Source: a virus. From it: a stretch of DNA of 39,101 bases. The position numbers were made by a program, and so were the translations under genes. Shown here piece after piece: positions 6,350 to 14,636 of the stretch (position 1 is its first letter; every line of letters begins with the position of its first letter). The notes under the pieces are model-generated. The model was not told the origin of the DNA. It made no database searches and was given only the letters and a program-made list of their open reading frames with translations. Where the stretch lies: positions 1 to 39,101 of the IMG/VR virus record IMGVR_UViG_3300035703_000197, one strand, 5' to 3'.

Positions 6350-9300
6350 ATGGATTTTGCCAGGCTGACCCTTGCTGTTGACACAAAGCCGCTGGATCAA
6401 GCCGAAAAGGCGCTCGATGATCTGGCGGCGACTGGGGCGAAGACGGCGGCCAAGATCGACGGCGCGCTTGATCGGATGGATGACAGCCTAGAGGACGTTG
6501 CCGGCTCTGCCCAGCACGCCGCGAAGGGCATGAACGTCTACGAGCGGGCGGTGCGTGATGCCAGCACGCGCATCCCGGCAGCCAATGACAACATCGCCGG
6601 CATGGGCAGCACGTCCCGCCTTGCCTCGCACCACGTCCAGAACCTTGGGTTTCAGGTGCAGGATTTGGCTGTGCAGCTTGCCAGCGGTGCCAATCCGCTG
6701 ACCGCGTTCATTCAACAGGGCAGCCAGATCAGCGGCATTATGATGCAATCTGGCTTGAGCGTGCGGCAGTTTGCCGGCGAAATACTGACCATGACGGCGC
6801 GGGCCACGGCGGCGGTCGCGCTCAACCCGTATTTCTTGGCGCTGGCAGCGGCGACGGGCGCGGTTTACGTCGCCTTCAAGGACTTCAGCAACGAGGTTGC
6901 CAAGACGGGAGAACTGGAACGCTACGCCGCTGGCCTTGGCCTGACCGCCAAGGAAATGAAAGAGCTTGGCCCGGTCAGCATCACCGCCATGGATGCCGTC
7001 AAGGGCGTGTGGAAGACGATCAAGGACGGGCTGAACCTTGATAGCGTCTTCACGTTCCTCTCGGACGCATTTACCAGCACGTTCCGCTTTATCGGCGAGG
7101 CAGCGGTGGGCGTCATGGCAGGCGTTTATGGCGTGTTCGTCGGCACGTATCGCGGCATCGTGGCCACGTGGGACATGCTTCCGGCTGCGTTTGGCGATCT
7201 GGTCACGCAAGCCGGCAACTCGACCATTCGCGGGCTGAATGGCCTCATCGCCAGTTCAATCGGCCTGATCAACGGCATGATTGGCGTCGTTAATCCCATT
7301 CTCGATCAGCTTGGCATCGACACCTTCAACAAGCTGACCACGTTCAACATCCCTGAGATGCAGAACCGCTACAGCGGGGCGGCCAATCGCGCATCGGCGG
7401 CTTTCACCGGCGAGATCGTCAAGGCGACCGGCGAAGCGCGCGGGGCGATGGAAGGCGTTGGCAACACCATCAGCAACAACATTGTGCAGGCGGCCAAGGA
7501 TCGGCTTGCCGCGTCCGCTGCCGGCATCATCGACGAGCGCAGCGAAAAGGCGCTCAAGGACAAGGCCGCCAAGACCGGGACGGAAACCGGCGACGCGCTG
7601 GCGGAATACATCAACAAGCAGACCGGCAAGGTAACGACCGCGCTAACGGTCAGCCTGGCGCTTGATAAAGACCCGTTCGGCGGCGCGATTGGCGAACTGG
7701 AAAAGCGCGTCACTGACTTTGCCGAGGCGCAGCGCCGGGCGGCAGAGGAACAGCGCGCGGCCATGATGGCCAATCTGAACACGTTCCGTGACGTGGCCAG
7801 CGAGGCGGGACAGTTGATCGGCGGCGCACTTGGGCAGGGTGTGCAGCGCCTTGCCGACTTGCTGGCGCGTGACTTCCCTGAGTTTAGCGCGTTCCTTGGC
7901 GATACGTTCCGCGACATTGGCCGCTCCATCGACCGCGTGTTGAGCGGGCTGGGCACAAGCCTGGGCAAGCTGGGCCAGAGCTTTGGCGTTGGCAGCGCGA
8001 TTGGCAACCTTGTGGGCGGCAGCAGCGTGGGCGGCGGCATTGGCGGCGCGCTTGGCGGCGCGGTGGGCGGCAAACTGCTTAGTTCACTGGGCAGCTTTGC
8101 CGGGCCGATTGGCACGATTGCGGGCGGCCTGCTTGGCTCGCTGCTTGGCGGCCTCTTCAAGAAGAACCCGTTTGCCGATGTGCGCCTGTCAGGAACTGGC
8201 TCCGGCACGCTGTTCAACCAGCGCGGCGGTGAGGAAAGCGCGTCTGCCGGTCTTGCGCTGGGAGACGCCTTCAGCCGCGAGATTGGCCTCATTGCGCAGG
8301 CGCTGGGTGCAACCGTCAAGGGCAATGCCAACTTCGGCGCAATCGGTTTCAGCGGCGACCAATTCTATTTCAACCCGACGGGCGGCGACTTCAAGGCCGC
8401 TGGCAACATGCGGTTTGGAACGGCAGAGCAGGCTGTTGCCGCTGCTATCCGCAATGCCGTAAATCAAGGCGCGTTTGAGGGCCTGACTGAAAGCAGTAAG
8501 ACTATCCTTGCCAGCTTGCAGGAGGTCAACGCCGACGCCGTGGTTCGGGCGGTGGAGCAGTTGAACGCCGCGCGGGGCACGCTGGTGGAAGCGTATAACC
8601 GCGAGGCGTCGGCTTTGACTGCCACGCTTGACCGCATCCGGGGCTTCACTGCCGGGCTGACCGCGTTCCGCGCCAACCTTGCTGAACAGCTCATGACGGC
8701 AGAGGAAATTTATCAGGCAGCGCGCGGTCGCTTTGAGGAAATCAGCCGCGCCGCGATTGCCGGCAATGAAGCGGCCATCGGTGATCTGGTGGGCGTGTCG
8801 CAGCGTTACCTTGACGCGGCAAAAGGCTTCCTGACGCCGGAAGAATACAGCCGCGAAATCGAGAACGTCATGCGCGCGGTGGATCTGGCGATTGCCCAGA
8901 CGAAGACGATGGAGCAATACGCGCAAGGCCAGTTGGACGCGCTGAACAAGAGCGTCGAGGGGCTGCTGAAGGTTGATGAAAGCGTCGTTTCGGTGCGCCA
9001 GGCTGTTGACCGCCTTAACGGCGTCATGGGCGGCTTTGCAGCCCGTGCCAGCGCGCCGGTCGTCAACCCGCTTTACACGCAAGCCGACTTCTACATGGGC
9101 GGCGGTGGCGGCGGGTTTTTCAGTGACGGCATGGAACCGCCGCGCTTTGCCACGGGCGGGATGCACAGCGGCGGCCTTGCCATCGTCGGTGAGCAGGGGC
9201 CGGAACTGGTCAACATGGGGCCGGCGCGCGTGTGGAACGCCACCGAAACGGCGTCCATGCTTGGCGGCAGGATGGCTGATGAGGCGACGCAAGCCGAACT

Positions 9301-9397
9301 GGTCAAGCAGAACGAGTATCTGCGTGAACTGGTCAAGCTGAACGCCAAGCAAGAGCGCACCTTGCGCGAGATCGAGCTGCAAGGGGAAACCGCATGA
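6350..9397 (+). CDS. Tape measure protein (1015 aa)
   Basis: The largest gene follows the chaperone pair. The N-terminal 100 residues are helical (DTKPLDQAEKALDDLAATG). The next part reads GFQVQDLAVQLASGANPLTA, FIQQGSQISGIM, as in lambda gpH-type tape measures. The middle has hydrophobic stretches (around residues 160-170, 240-330) and a glycine-rich segment near residues 545-605. The C-terminus carries FATGGMHSGGLAIVGEQGPE, a common tape-measure ending, and then a coiled coil. At roughly 0.15 nm per residue it predicts a tail of about 150 nm. No sheath gene is seen, so the tail is non-contractile. Confidence 0.9.
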   Translation: MDFARLTLAVDTKPLDQAEKALDDLAATGAKTAAKIDGALDRMDDSLEDVAGSAQHAAKGMNVYERAVRDASTRIPAANDNIAGMGSTSRLASHHVQNLGFQVQDLAVQLASGANPLTAFIQQGSQISGIMMQSGLSVRQFAGEILTMTARATAAVALNPYFLALAAATGAVYVAFKDFSNEVAKTGELERYAAGLGLTAKEMKELGPVSITAMDAVKGVWKTIKDGLNLDSVFTFLSDAFTSTFRFIGEAAVGVMAGVYGVFVGTYRGIVATWDMLPAAFGDLVTQAGNSTIRGLNGLIASSIGLINGMIGVVNPILDQLGIDTFNKLTTFNIPEMQNRYSGAANRASAAFTGEIVKATGEARGAMEGVGNTISNNIVQAAKDRLAASAAGIIDERSEKALKDKAAKTGTETGDALAEYINKQTGKVTTALTVSLALDKDPFGGAIGELEKRVTDFAEAQRRAAEEQRAAMMANLNTFRDVASEAGQLIGGALGQGVQRLADLLARDFPEFSAFLGDTFRDIGRSIDRVLSGLGTSLGKLGQSFGVGSAIGNLVGGSSVGGGIGGALGGAVGGKLLSSLGSFAGPIGTIAGGLLGSLLGGLFKKNPFADVRLSGTGSGTLFNQRGGEESASAGLALGDAFSREIGLIAQALGATVKGNANFGAIGFSGDQFYFNPTGGDFKAAGNMRFGTAEQAVAAAIRNAVNQGAFEGLTESSKTILASLQEVNADAVVRAVEQLNAARGTLVEAYNREASALTATLDRIRGFTAGLTAFRANLAEQLMTAEEIYQAARGRFEEISRAAIAGNEAAIGDLVGVSQRYLDAAKGFLTPEEYSREIENVMRAVDLAIAQTKTMEQYAQGQLDALNKSVEGLLKVDESVVSVRQAVDRLNGVMGGFAARASAPVVNPLYTQADFYMGGGGGGFFSDGMEPPRFATGGMHSGGLAIVGEQGPELVNMGPARVWNATETASMLGGRMADEATQAELVKQNEYLRELVKLNAKQERTLREIELQGETA

Positions 9398-10287
9398 AGA
9401 TCATCCCGCCCATTGACGTGACGACGACCAACCTGACGGCAAGCAACGTCACCATCACCGAAACGCTGTGGACGGCAGGAACCTACACCACCGGCACCGA
9501 GCGGTATGTTGGCACCACGCTTTACCGCGTCATCGCCAGCCCCAGCACGGCAGACAATCCGACGGTCGGTGTAAACGCCACCCCGGCGACATGGGAAGTG
9601 GTCGGCAGCATTAACCGCTTCAAGATGTTCGACTTTAAGATCGGGCAGAAGACTTCGCGCGCCAGCCCCATATCAGTAACGGTCGATCCGGGCGGCGTTG
9701 TCAACTCGGTGGCGCTGCTTGAACTGGCCGGCGCAAACAGCGCGCGCGTGCGTGTGTCTGACCCGGTTGCCGGCACGGTTTACGACCAGACGCGCGACTT
9801 GACCGATTATACGGGCCTCACCAACTGGTATGCGTATTTCTTTACTCCTTACAGCCTAAAGTCTGATGTGTTTTTTAACGACCTACCTGCCTACGTCGAC
9901 GCCAATGTGCTGATCGACGTGTCCGGGCCGGCAACGGTGGAGATTGGCGAAACCGTGATTGGCCAAGGCCGGGTGATCGGCAGCACGGCAATCGATGTGC
10001 AGCTTGGCATTGAGGATTTCAGCCGCAAGGAACGCGACGAGGCGGGCAACATCACCATTGTCGAGCGGCGTTTCTCCAAGCTGGCAAGCTTCACTGTGCT
10101 GCTTGAGAACAACGCTGTGATGCCGATGTTCAACACGCTGGCCGCACGCCGGGCTGTGCCGACGCTCTATGTCGGCGGCGACGCCTTCGCCGAGACGTTC
10201 ATCTTCGGCTTCTACCGTGACTTCATGATTTTGCGCAGCGGGCCGGTCACGTCTGAACTGGCCATTGAGATCGAGGGACTTGTCTGA
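9394..10287 (+). CDS. Minor tail / tail-tip protein (297 aa)
   Basis: The start overlaps the tape-measure stop (ATGA). The N-terminus is a beta-rich module often seen in tail tip and fibre proteins: NLTASNVTITETLWTAGTY, then YVGTTLYRVIASPSTADNP and PATWEVVGSINRFKMFDFK. The remainder is also beta-rich, ending LRSGPVTSELAIEIEGLV. No enzyme motif is visible. Between the tape measure and the glycine-rich fibre it probably forms part of the tail tip. Unusually, no separate lambda L/K/I/J-like tip genes follow, so the tip is much reduced. Confidence 0.7.
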   Translation: MKIIPPIDVTTTNLTASNVTITETLWTAGTYTTGTERYVGTTLYRVIASPSTADNPTVGVNATPATWEVVGSINRFKMFDFKIGQKTSRASPISVTVDPGGVVNSVALLELAGANSARVRVSDPVAGTVYDQTRDLTDYTGLTNWYAYFFTPYSLKSDVFFNDLPAYVDANVLIDVSGPATVEIGETVIGQGRVIGSTAIDVQLGIEDFSRKERDEAGNITIVERRFSKLASFTVLLENNAVMPMFNTLAARRAVPTLYVGGDAFAETFIFGFYRDFMILRSGPVTSELAIEIEGLV

Positions 10288-11345
10288 TGCCGATTACGCC
10301 ACTTCCCACCCCGCCGAGCCGCAGCGACAGCGAGGCGACGTTTGTCAGCCGCGCAAACGCCTTCCTTGGCGCGCTGCCGACGTTTGTCACAGAGACCAAT
10401 GCCGAGGCGGCGGCGGTTGATGCTGACCGGGTGGCGGCGGCTGCCAGCGCGACAGCGGCGGCGGGCAGCGCCAGTGCAGCGGCGGGCAGTGCCAGTGCAG
10501 CGGCAGCAAGCGCGGTGACGGCTGATGCGGAGGCAGATCGGGCCGAAGCGGCGGCAACGGTTGCCTCTGCGGCATCCAACTATCGCGGCGAATATGCAGC
10601 CGGCACCACGTATCAGATCGGGCAGTCGGTTAGCCATCTGGGCAATTTCTTCTACGCCAAGACGGTCAACACGGGCGTTACCCCGGTGCAGGGGGCAAAC
10701 TGGGAACTGATCGGCAATTCGCCCACCTACACTGAGTTCCTTGCGGGCGGCACGTGGACGAAGCCGGCCAAGAGCAATTGGGTGTTTGTGGAAGCCATCG
10801 GCGGCGGTGGGTCTGGCGCTCTGAACAATACCTCTGGCGACGCAGGAGGCGGCGGCGGCGGTGCTTATACGTTTCGCCTGTTGCGGGCCAGCGATGTTGG
10901 CGCAACCGTCACAGTGACGATTGGCGCAGGCGGGGGCACGCGTGTCAACGTTGGCAATGGCTTTGACGGTGGCAACACAACGTTTGGATCACTGCTGACA
11001 GCGCCAGGCGGGCGCGGCGGCACAACGACCGGAGAGGGCGGCAGGTCAGGGAATGGTGCGATTGCTGCAAACGGCGGCTTTGGCAGCGGCGGCGGTGGCA
11101 CGGCAACCCTTGTTGGCGGCAGTTGCAGCAAAGGCGGCGCAGGCGGCGGTGGGGCAGATAACGCCGGGACTGCTACAAACGGTGGCACCTCGCAAGAAGG
11201 CGGCAACGGCGGCAACGGCGCGTTCAACGGCACTGCGACAAGCGGCGCTGTGCCCGGTGGTGGAGGCGGGGCATTTGTTGGCACTTCCGGCACAGTCCAG
11301 ACGGGCAGCGGTGGCGCGGGCCGCGTTCGCGTGTGGACTTGGTAA
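10287..11345 (+). CDS. Tail fibre with glycine-rich receptor-binding-like C-terminus (352 aa)
   Basis: The layout is modular. Residues about 1-35 are a proline-rich anchor, about 35-95 an Ala-rich coiled coil (repeats of ASATAAAGS), about 97-135 a small beta module (YRGEYAAGTTYQIGQSVSH), and the rest a glycine-rich domain starting TEFLAGGTWTKP. The last part contains long polyglycine loops (GGGGGGAYTF, GSGGGGTATL, GGAGGGGADN) between small variable segments, and ends GAGRVRVWTW. Phage adhesins with polyglycine II sandwich domains, including T-even gp38, have this look and bind cell-surface receptors through the loops between glycine runs. The start shares a base with the previous stop (TGATG). 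Confidence 0.8.
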   Translation: MPITPLPTPPSRSDSEATFVSRANAFLGALPTFVTETNAEAAAVDADRVAAAASATAAAGSASAAAGSASAAAASAVTADAEADRAEAAATVASAASNYRGEYAAGTTYQIGQSVSHLGNFFYAKTVNTGVTPVQGANWELIGNSPTYTEFLAGGTWTKPAKSNWVFVEAIGGGGSGALNNTSGDAGGGGGGAYTFRLLRASDVGATVTVTIGAGGGTRVNVGNGFDGGNTTFGSLLTAPGGRGGTTTGEGGRSGNGAIAANGGFGSGGGGTATLVGGSCSKGGAGGGGADNAGTATNGGTSQEGGNGGNGAFNGTATSGAVPGGGGGAFVGTSGTVQTGSGGAGRVRVWTW

Positions 11346-11356
11346 GGGGAACGCCA

Positions 11357-11755
11357 ATGCGCTTTGCAATCATCAGCGACGGCGTTGTCGTGAACGTGGT
11401 CGAGGCGTGGCCAGAACAGGCAGACGCCGCATGGGTGGCCAGCGACAAGGCCAACATCGGTTGGCTGTTCGACGGCGAAGAGTTCCGCGAACCGCCGCCA
11501 TTGCCCGCGCCCGTCCCCGCCAGCGTGACGCGCCGGCAAGCGCGCGAGGCGCTGCTTAATGTGGGCCTGCTTGATGACGTCGAGATGATTATCGGCAGCA
11601 TTGAGGACGCCACCGAACGCAAGCGGGCGGAAATCTACTGGCTGGACAGCGTTGCCTTTGAGCGCGCCAACCCCATGCTTGCACAGATCGCAAGCGCCGT
11701 GGGCCTGACCGAAGCCGAGATCGACGATCTCTTCCGGCAGGCTGCCGCGCTCTAA
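11357..11755 (+). CDS. Tail-fibre-accessory-like protein, copy B (132 aa)
   Basis: It starts MRFAIISDGVVVNVVEAW, an N-terminal module typical of small proteins encoded just after tail fibres. A proline linker (PPPLPAPVP) follows, then the helical module VTRRQAREALLNVGLLDD to LTEAEIDDLFRQAAAL. That module is shared with copy A at 456-953. The start at 11357 follows a GGGGAA ribosome-site-like stretch; upstream in-frame starts would overlap the fibre gene. Likely role: fibre folding, assembly or attachment. Confidence 0.75.
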   Translation: MRFAIISDGVVVNVVEAWPEQADAAWVASDKANIGWLFDGEEFREPPPLPAPVPASVTRRQAREALLNVGLLDDVEMIIGSIEDATERKRAEIYWLDSVAFERANPMLAQIASAVGLTEAEIDDLFRQAAAL

Positions 11756-11787
11756 CGCGCCTCCATTTTGCAGTTGCGTATCGTCTG

Positions 11788-11856
11788 CCGGCCTGAGGGG
11801 GCCGGTGGTGTGTGTTGCTTATCGTTCATCGCCCGCTGGGTCGCATCGGTGCGGGC
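11788..11856 (+). other. Two hairpins between fibre and lysis genes
   Basis: The 131-base gap 11756-11886 holds CCGGCC (11788-11793) pairing with GGCCGG (11800-11805) followed by a GT-rich stretch ending TTGCTT. It also holds GCCCGC (11831-11836) pairing with GCGGGC (11851-11856). The first could be a weak terminator separating the tail operon from the lysis genes. No clear promoter was found. Confidence 0.4.
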
Positions 11857-11886
11857 TGCCATCCTGAACACTGGAGACAGCCGAAA

Positions 11887-12093
11887 ATGCAGAACCATCA
11901 ACCGACGCACGCCGATCTGGCCGTGTCAATCGCGCGCCTTGAAGAACGGCTAGACGCGCTCGACGCCAAGATCACGCCGGTCAGCGAGGTCTATCAGGCG
12001 GCCAAGGTGGGCGGCGTTGTGCTGAAATGGCTTGTCGGTTTGCTGGCAGGTATCGCCGGCATCGCGGCCTTTCTGTGGAGTGCGCCGAAATGA
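11887..12093 (+). CDS. Small membrane protein, XhlA-like (68 aa)
   Basis: The N-terminal half is a charged helix or coiled coil (DLAVSIARLEERLDALDAKI). The C-terminus is one hydrophobic segment (VVLKWLVGLLAGIAGIAAFLW), the layout of XhlA-type haemolysin or holin-associated proteins. The ATG at 11887 follows a GGAGA stretch. It opens the lysis region and may help form or regulate the membrane lesion; function is inferred from topology. Confidence 0.65.
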   Translation: MQNHQPTHADLAVSIARLEERLDALDAKITPVSEVYQAAKVGGVVLKWLVGLLAGIAGIAAFLWSAPK

Positions 12094-12179
12094 GCGCGCT
12101 CATGCTGTGGTCGCCGATCATCGCCGGGCTGGTGCTGATTGTGTGCGCGGTGGTGGTCGTTTGCCGGGCGGTGGGGTGA
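12090..12179 (+). CDS. Micro-protein with one membrane segment (29 aa)
   Basis: The ATG overlaps the preceding stop (ATGA) and TGA is at 12177-12179. The product is almost entirely one hydrophobic helix (IIAGLVLIVCAVVVVC) with a short N-terminus MSALMLWSP. Coupled position and full membrane span argue that it is translated. It could act with the preceding XhlA-like protein. No family is recognised. Confidence 0.55.
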   Translation: MSALMLWSPIIAGLVLIVCAVVVVCRAVG

Positions 12180-12182
12180 TCT

Positions 12183-13370
12183 GTGGCGGATCACACCATG
12201 AAGCTGCCCCGCAATTCCGCTGAAGTTGACCCGGCCCAAGATGCCCTGATTGCCGATCTGGCTGAACAGCTAGGCAGCATGAACAAGGCAGCGGCGCATC
12301 TGAGCGTGAGCCGGTCGGCGGTGCAGGCGGCTTGCAAGCGCCATCAGCGGCGCACTGGCGACTTCACAGGCGGCATTCCTGCATCGCCAGAGCGCGACGG
12401 CGGCGCGCCCTATATCGTCAAGGGGGTTTCGACCTACTTTGACGCACAGGGCAACCAGCGCGGCCAATGGGTCAAGACGCGGCTTGATGATGAGCAGCGG
12501 GCGGCCTTGCTGCGCGCCGCGGCTGAGGCGCTGGCCGAGCCGTTGCGTGGCATGGGCCCGGTGACTGTCGCGCCGGACGCCACGATCGAGGCGCTGATGA
12601 CGATCTACCCCATGGGCGACCCGCATTTCGGGCTGCACACATGGGCGCGCGAAACCGGCGAGGATTTCGACCTGGCTGAAGCCGAGCGCGTGACGTGCGC
12701 CGCGATTGATCGCCTTGTGATGCTGGCGCCCGCCTCTGCTGAGGCGACACTGCTGAACCTGGGCGATTTCTTCCACATGGACGATCAGCGCAACGTCACC
12801 CCGGGTAGCGGCCACCAGCTCGACGCTGACACGCGGTTTGTGAAGGTGGTGCAGGTCGGCATCAAGGCGATGCGGTGGGCGGTCATGCGGCTTCTACAGA
12901 AACACGCCCGGGTGAGGGTGCGCAACGTCCCGGGCAACCACGATCCGCACGCATCGCTGGCGCTTTCGGTGGCACTGGACGCCTATTTCGAGAGCGATCC
13001 CCGGGTGACCGTGGACATGTCGCCGGCCAAGTTCACCTTTCAGCGGTTCGGCAAGGTGCTGATCGGCGAGTGCCATGGCGACACGGCCAAGGCGGTTGAT
13101 CTGCCCGGCGTGATGATGGTTGACGCCCGGGAGCATATCAGTGCGACAGAATACTGGCATTGGCATTGCGGCCACGTCCACCACGACAGCCTGAAGGAAT
13201 ATCAGGGCGTCATTGTGGAAACGCACCGCACGCTGGCCGCAACCGACGCCTGGCACCGCAGCAAGGGCTATCGGTCTGGCCGGTCAATGAAGGCCGTCAC
13301 CTATCACCGCGACTTTGGCGAGGTCTCCCGGGTGACGTGCGACATCGCCATGCTGAGGGCCGCCGCATGA
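12183..13370 (+). CDS. HTH-containing metallophosphoesterase (395 aa)
   Basis: Residues about 20-55 look like a helix-turn-helix (MNKAAAHLSVSRSAVQAACK). The rest is a calcineurin-like phosphoesterase with the metal motifs in order: GDPHFG (145-150), LGDFFH (193-198), GNHD (251-254) and CGHVHH near residue 330. All metal ligands appear present. Family members are phosphodiesterases or nucleases such as SbcD/Mre11. The HTH suggests a nucleic-acid target. I chose GTG 12183, four bases after the previous stop; ATG 12198 is an alternative. Finding it between holin-like genes and the endolysin is odd for an enzyme of this type. Confidence 0.75.
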   Translation: MADHTMKLPRNSAEVDPAQDALIADLAEQLGSMNKAAAHLSVSRSAVQAACKRHQRRTGDFTGGIPASPERDGGAPYIVKGVSTYFDAQGNQRGQWVKTRLDDEQRAALLRAAAEALAEPLRGMGPVTVAPDATIEALMTIYPMGDPHFGLHTWARETGEDFDLAEAERVTCAAIDRLVMLAPASAEATLLNLGDFFHMDDQRNVTPGSGHQLDADTRFVKVVQVGIKAMRWAVMRLLQKHARVRVRNVPGNHDPHASLALSVALDAYFESDPRVTVDMSPAKFTFQRFGKVLIGECHGDTAKAVDLPGVMMVDAREHISATEYWHWHCGHVHHDSLKEYQGVIVETHRTLAATDAWHRSKGYRSGRSMKAVTYHRDFGEVSRVTCDIAMLRAAA

Positions 13371-13576
13371 CCGTTGCCGCTGCCACAGAAGCCCTAGCCG
13401 CCGCCTATGACGCCCGCGACGTTGCCGAGGCGCACGCGGTTGCAGAGGTGCGCCGCCAGTATGCGGCCATCATCGCGCGGCGCTGCCAAGAGTATCAGGA
13501 CGCGGTGAGGCGGGCTGCGGAGGCCGGCGATGATCGATCCGCTGTGGCACTGGGCGATGAGCAGGAGGCGAGCTGA
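13367..13576 (+). CDS. Hypothetical alanine-rich helical protein (69 aa)
   Basis: It is coupled on both sides (ATGA with the phosphoesterase, TGATG with the endolysin). The product is one long amphipathic helical stretch (TEALAAAYDARDVAEAHAVA), with no membrane segment or motif. Its role is unknown; the context is the lysis region. Confidence 0.65.
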   Translation: MTVAAATEALAAAYDARDVAEAHAVAEVRRQYAAIIARRCQEYQDAVRRAAEAGDDRSAVALGDEQEAS

Positions 13577-13956
13577 TGTGGGTTTGGGATCAAAGCGCGG
13601 GCGTTGCCATTTCCCCCGATGGGAAGCGATATGCCGGCTATTCCGGCAAGGGGCGCGGGCGCAATAACCCGGCCCTGCAAGGCGTGCGCGGGATCGGGCC
13701 ATTGCCGCGCGGCAGGTATCGCATCGGCACGCCTCGCACGTCGCAGCGCACCGGGCCGTTCGTGATGGACTTGTTTCCGATGGACGCCACGCCGGCTGAC
13801 ACGCGCCACGATGAGACGGGCCGCAGTGCGTTTCAAATTCACGGCGATAGCGTGCGCAACCCTGGCACCGCATCTAGCGGCTGCATCATCCTGCCCCGCG
13901 CCGTGCGTGAAGCAATCTGGCGCAGCGGCGACCATGTGATCGAGGTGGTGGAATGA
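13576..13956 (+). CDS. Tlde1/DUF2778-like L,D-transpeptidase-fold enzyme, probable endolysin
   Basis: This 126-residue protein starts MWVWDQSAGVAISPDGK and has a YkuD/Tlde1-type active site: FQIHGDS then PGTASSGCIILP, i.e. His followed by Ser-x-Gly-Cys. It also has GIGPLPRGRYRIG, a conserved strand of the DUF2778 family. Such enzymes cut or exchange L,D bonds in peptidoglycan. Between small membrane proteins and a spanin pair it is the best endolysin candidate; no other muramidase or amidase is seen here. There is no signal peptide, so export would need the holin. Confidence 0.75.
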   Translation: MWVWDQSAGVAISPDGKRYAGYSGKGRGRNNPALQGVRGIGPLPRGRYRIGTPRTSQRTGPFVMDLFPMDATPADTRHDETGRSAFQIHGDSVRNPGTASSGCIILPRAVREAIWRSGDHVIEVVE

Positions 13957-14126
13957 AGATCGTTACCTACATCAAAGCCCGCTTGTCCGAGCGCAGCACG
14001 TTGCTGCTGATCGGCAGCGGCATTGGGACGGCGTCCATGCTGCCATGGCCGTGGAGCGTTGTCAGCGCGGTCGTGCATGTCGCCGCTGCGCTGGTGCCTG
14101 ATGGCACGCTGACGGGGCAGAAGTGA
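13953..14126 (+). CDS. Holin candidate (57 aa)
   Basis: The start overlaps the endolysin stop (ATGA) and the stop overlaps the Rz-like ATG. After a basic N-terminus (MKIVTYIKARLSERS) come two short hydrophobic segments (TLLLIGSGIGTASML and WSVVSAVVHVAAALVP) and a polar tail. Size, topology and position between endolysin and spanins fit a small holin. The 29- and 68-residue proteins upstream are alternative or partner holins. Confidence 0.65.
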   Translation: MKIVTYIKARLSERSTLLLIGSGIGTASMLPWPWSVVSAVVHVAAALVPDGTLTGQK

Positions 14127-14497
14127 TGCACGTGCCGATGTGGGCCTTGCGGGTGGCGCCGTATGTCGCTGGCCTATCGCTGGCCGTGGCAGCCTGTGCG
14201 TGGGCGTATGACAGCGGGCGCGATGCAGAGCGGGCAAAGTGGCAGGCGGCACAGCAACGCGCTGTAGAGGCCGCACAGGCCAAGAGCGCGGCCATGCAAG
14301 CCCAGGTTGATGCTGCCGGCGCGGCGCTGTCCGAAAAGCAGCAGCAGATTGCGGACATGATGCATGTGCAGAAACTGAACACAAGGACGTTCTATGTGCA
14401 GAACCCTGCTGCCAATGTTGCTTGCCTTAGCTCTGATCGGCTGCGGCACATCTCGGAAAGTGACGCCGCCGTTACGGCTGCCAGCACCGCCCGCTAA
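14126..14497 (+). CDS. Inner-membrane spanin subunit (Rz-like, 123 aa)
   Basis: It has an N-terminal membrane anchor (VAPYVAGLSLAVAACAWAY) followed by a long Ala/Gln-rich periplasmic coiled coil (AERAKWQAAQQRAVEAAQAK). This is the i-spanin topology. I use the ATG at 14126, which overlaps the holin stop; a GTG lies one codon upstream. Its 3' end contains the start of the o-spanin in another frame. Spanins join inner and outer membranes in the last step of lysis of a Gram-negative host. Confidence 0.8.
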   Translation: MHVPMWALRVAPYVAGLSLAVAACAWAYDSGRDAERAKWQAAQQRAVEAAQAKSAAMQAQVDAAGAALSEKQQQIADMMHVQKLNTRTFYVQNPAANVACLSSDRLRHISESDAAVTAASTAR

Positions 14498-14636
14498 TGC
14501 GCTTGCCCCCTGCACGATCCCGCCTGTTGTGTCTGGCGATGCGGCGGGCGTTGAAGCGGCGCTGATCGAGCGCGGGGCGGTTATTGCGGCGTGCGAGGCG
14601 AAGCGGGCGGCTCTGGTGCGGGCGTTTCCGCGTTAG
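14394..14636 (+). CDS. Outer-membrane spanin lipoprotein (Rz1-like, 80 aa)
   Basis: It begins inside the Rz-like gene in another frame and extends beyond it. The N-terminus is a lipoprotein signal ending in the lipobox LALIGC, with Cys17 as the lipidated residue. A proline-rich stretch follows (TPPLRLPAPPANALAP). This is the classical o-spanin. The stop (14634-14636) overlaps the stop of the convergent gene on the other strand, leaving no space for a terminator. Confidence 0.85.
   Translation: MCRTLLPMLLALALIGCGTSRKVTPPLRLPAPPANALAPCTIPPVVSGDAAGVEAALIERGAVIAACEAKRAALVRAFPR

Noticed and set aside
10865-11539. Proline-rich 224-codon frame on the minus strand
   Set aside because: It is the antisense reading of the polyglycine fibre tip (GGC/GGT codons read as Pro/Ala).
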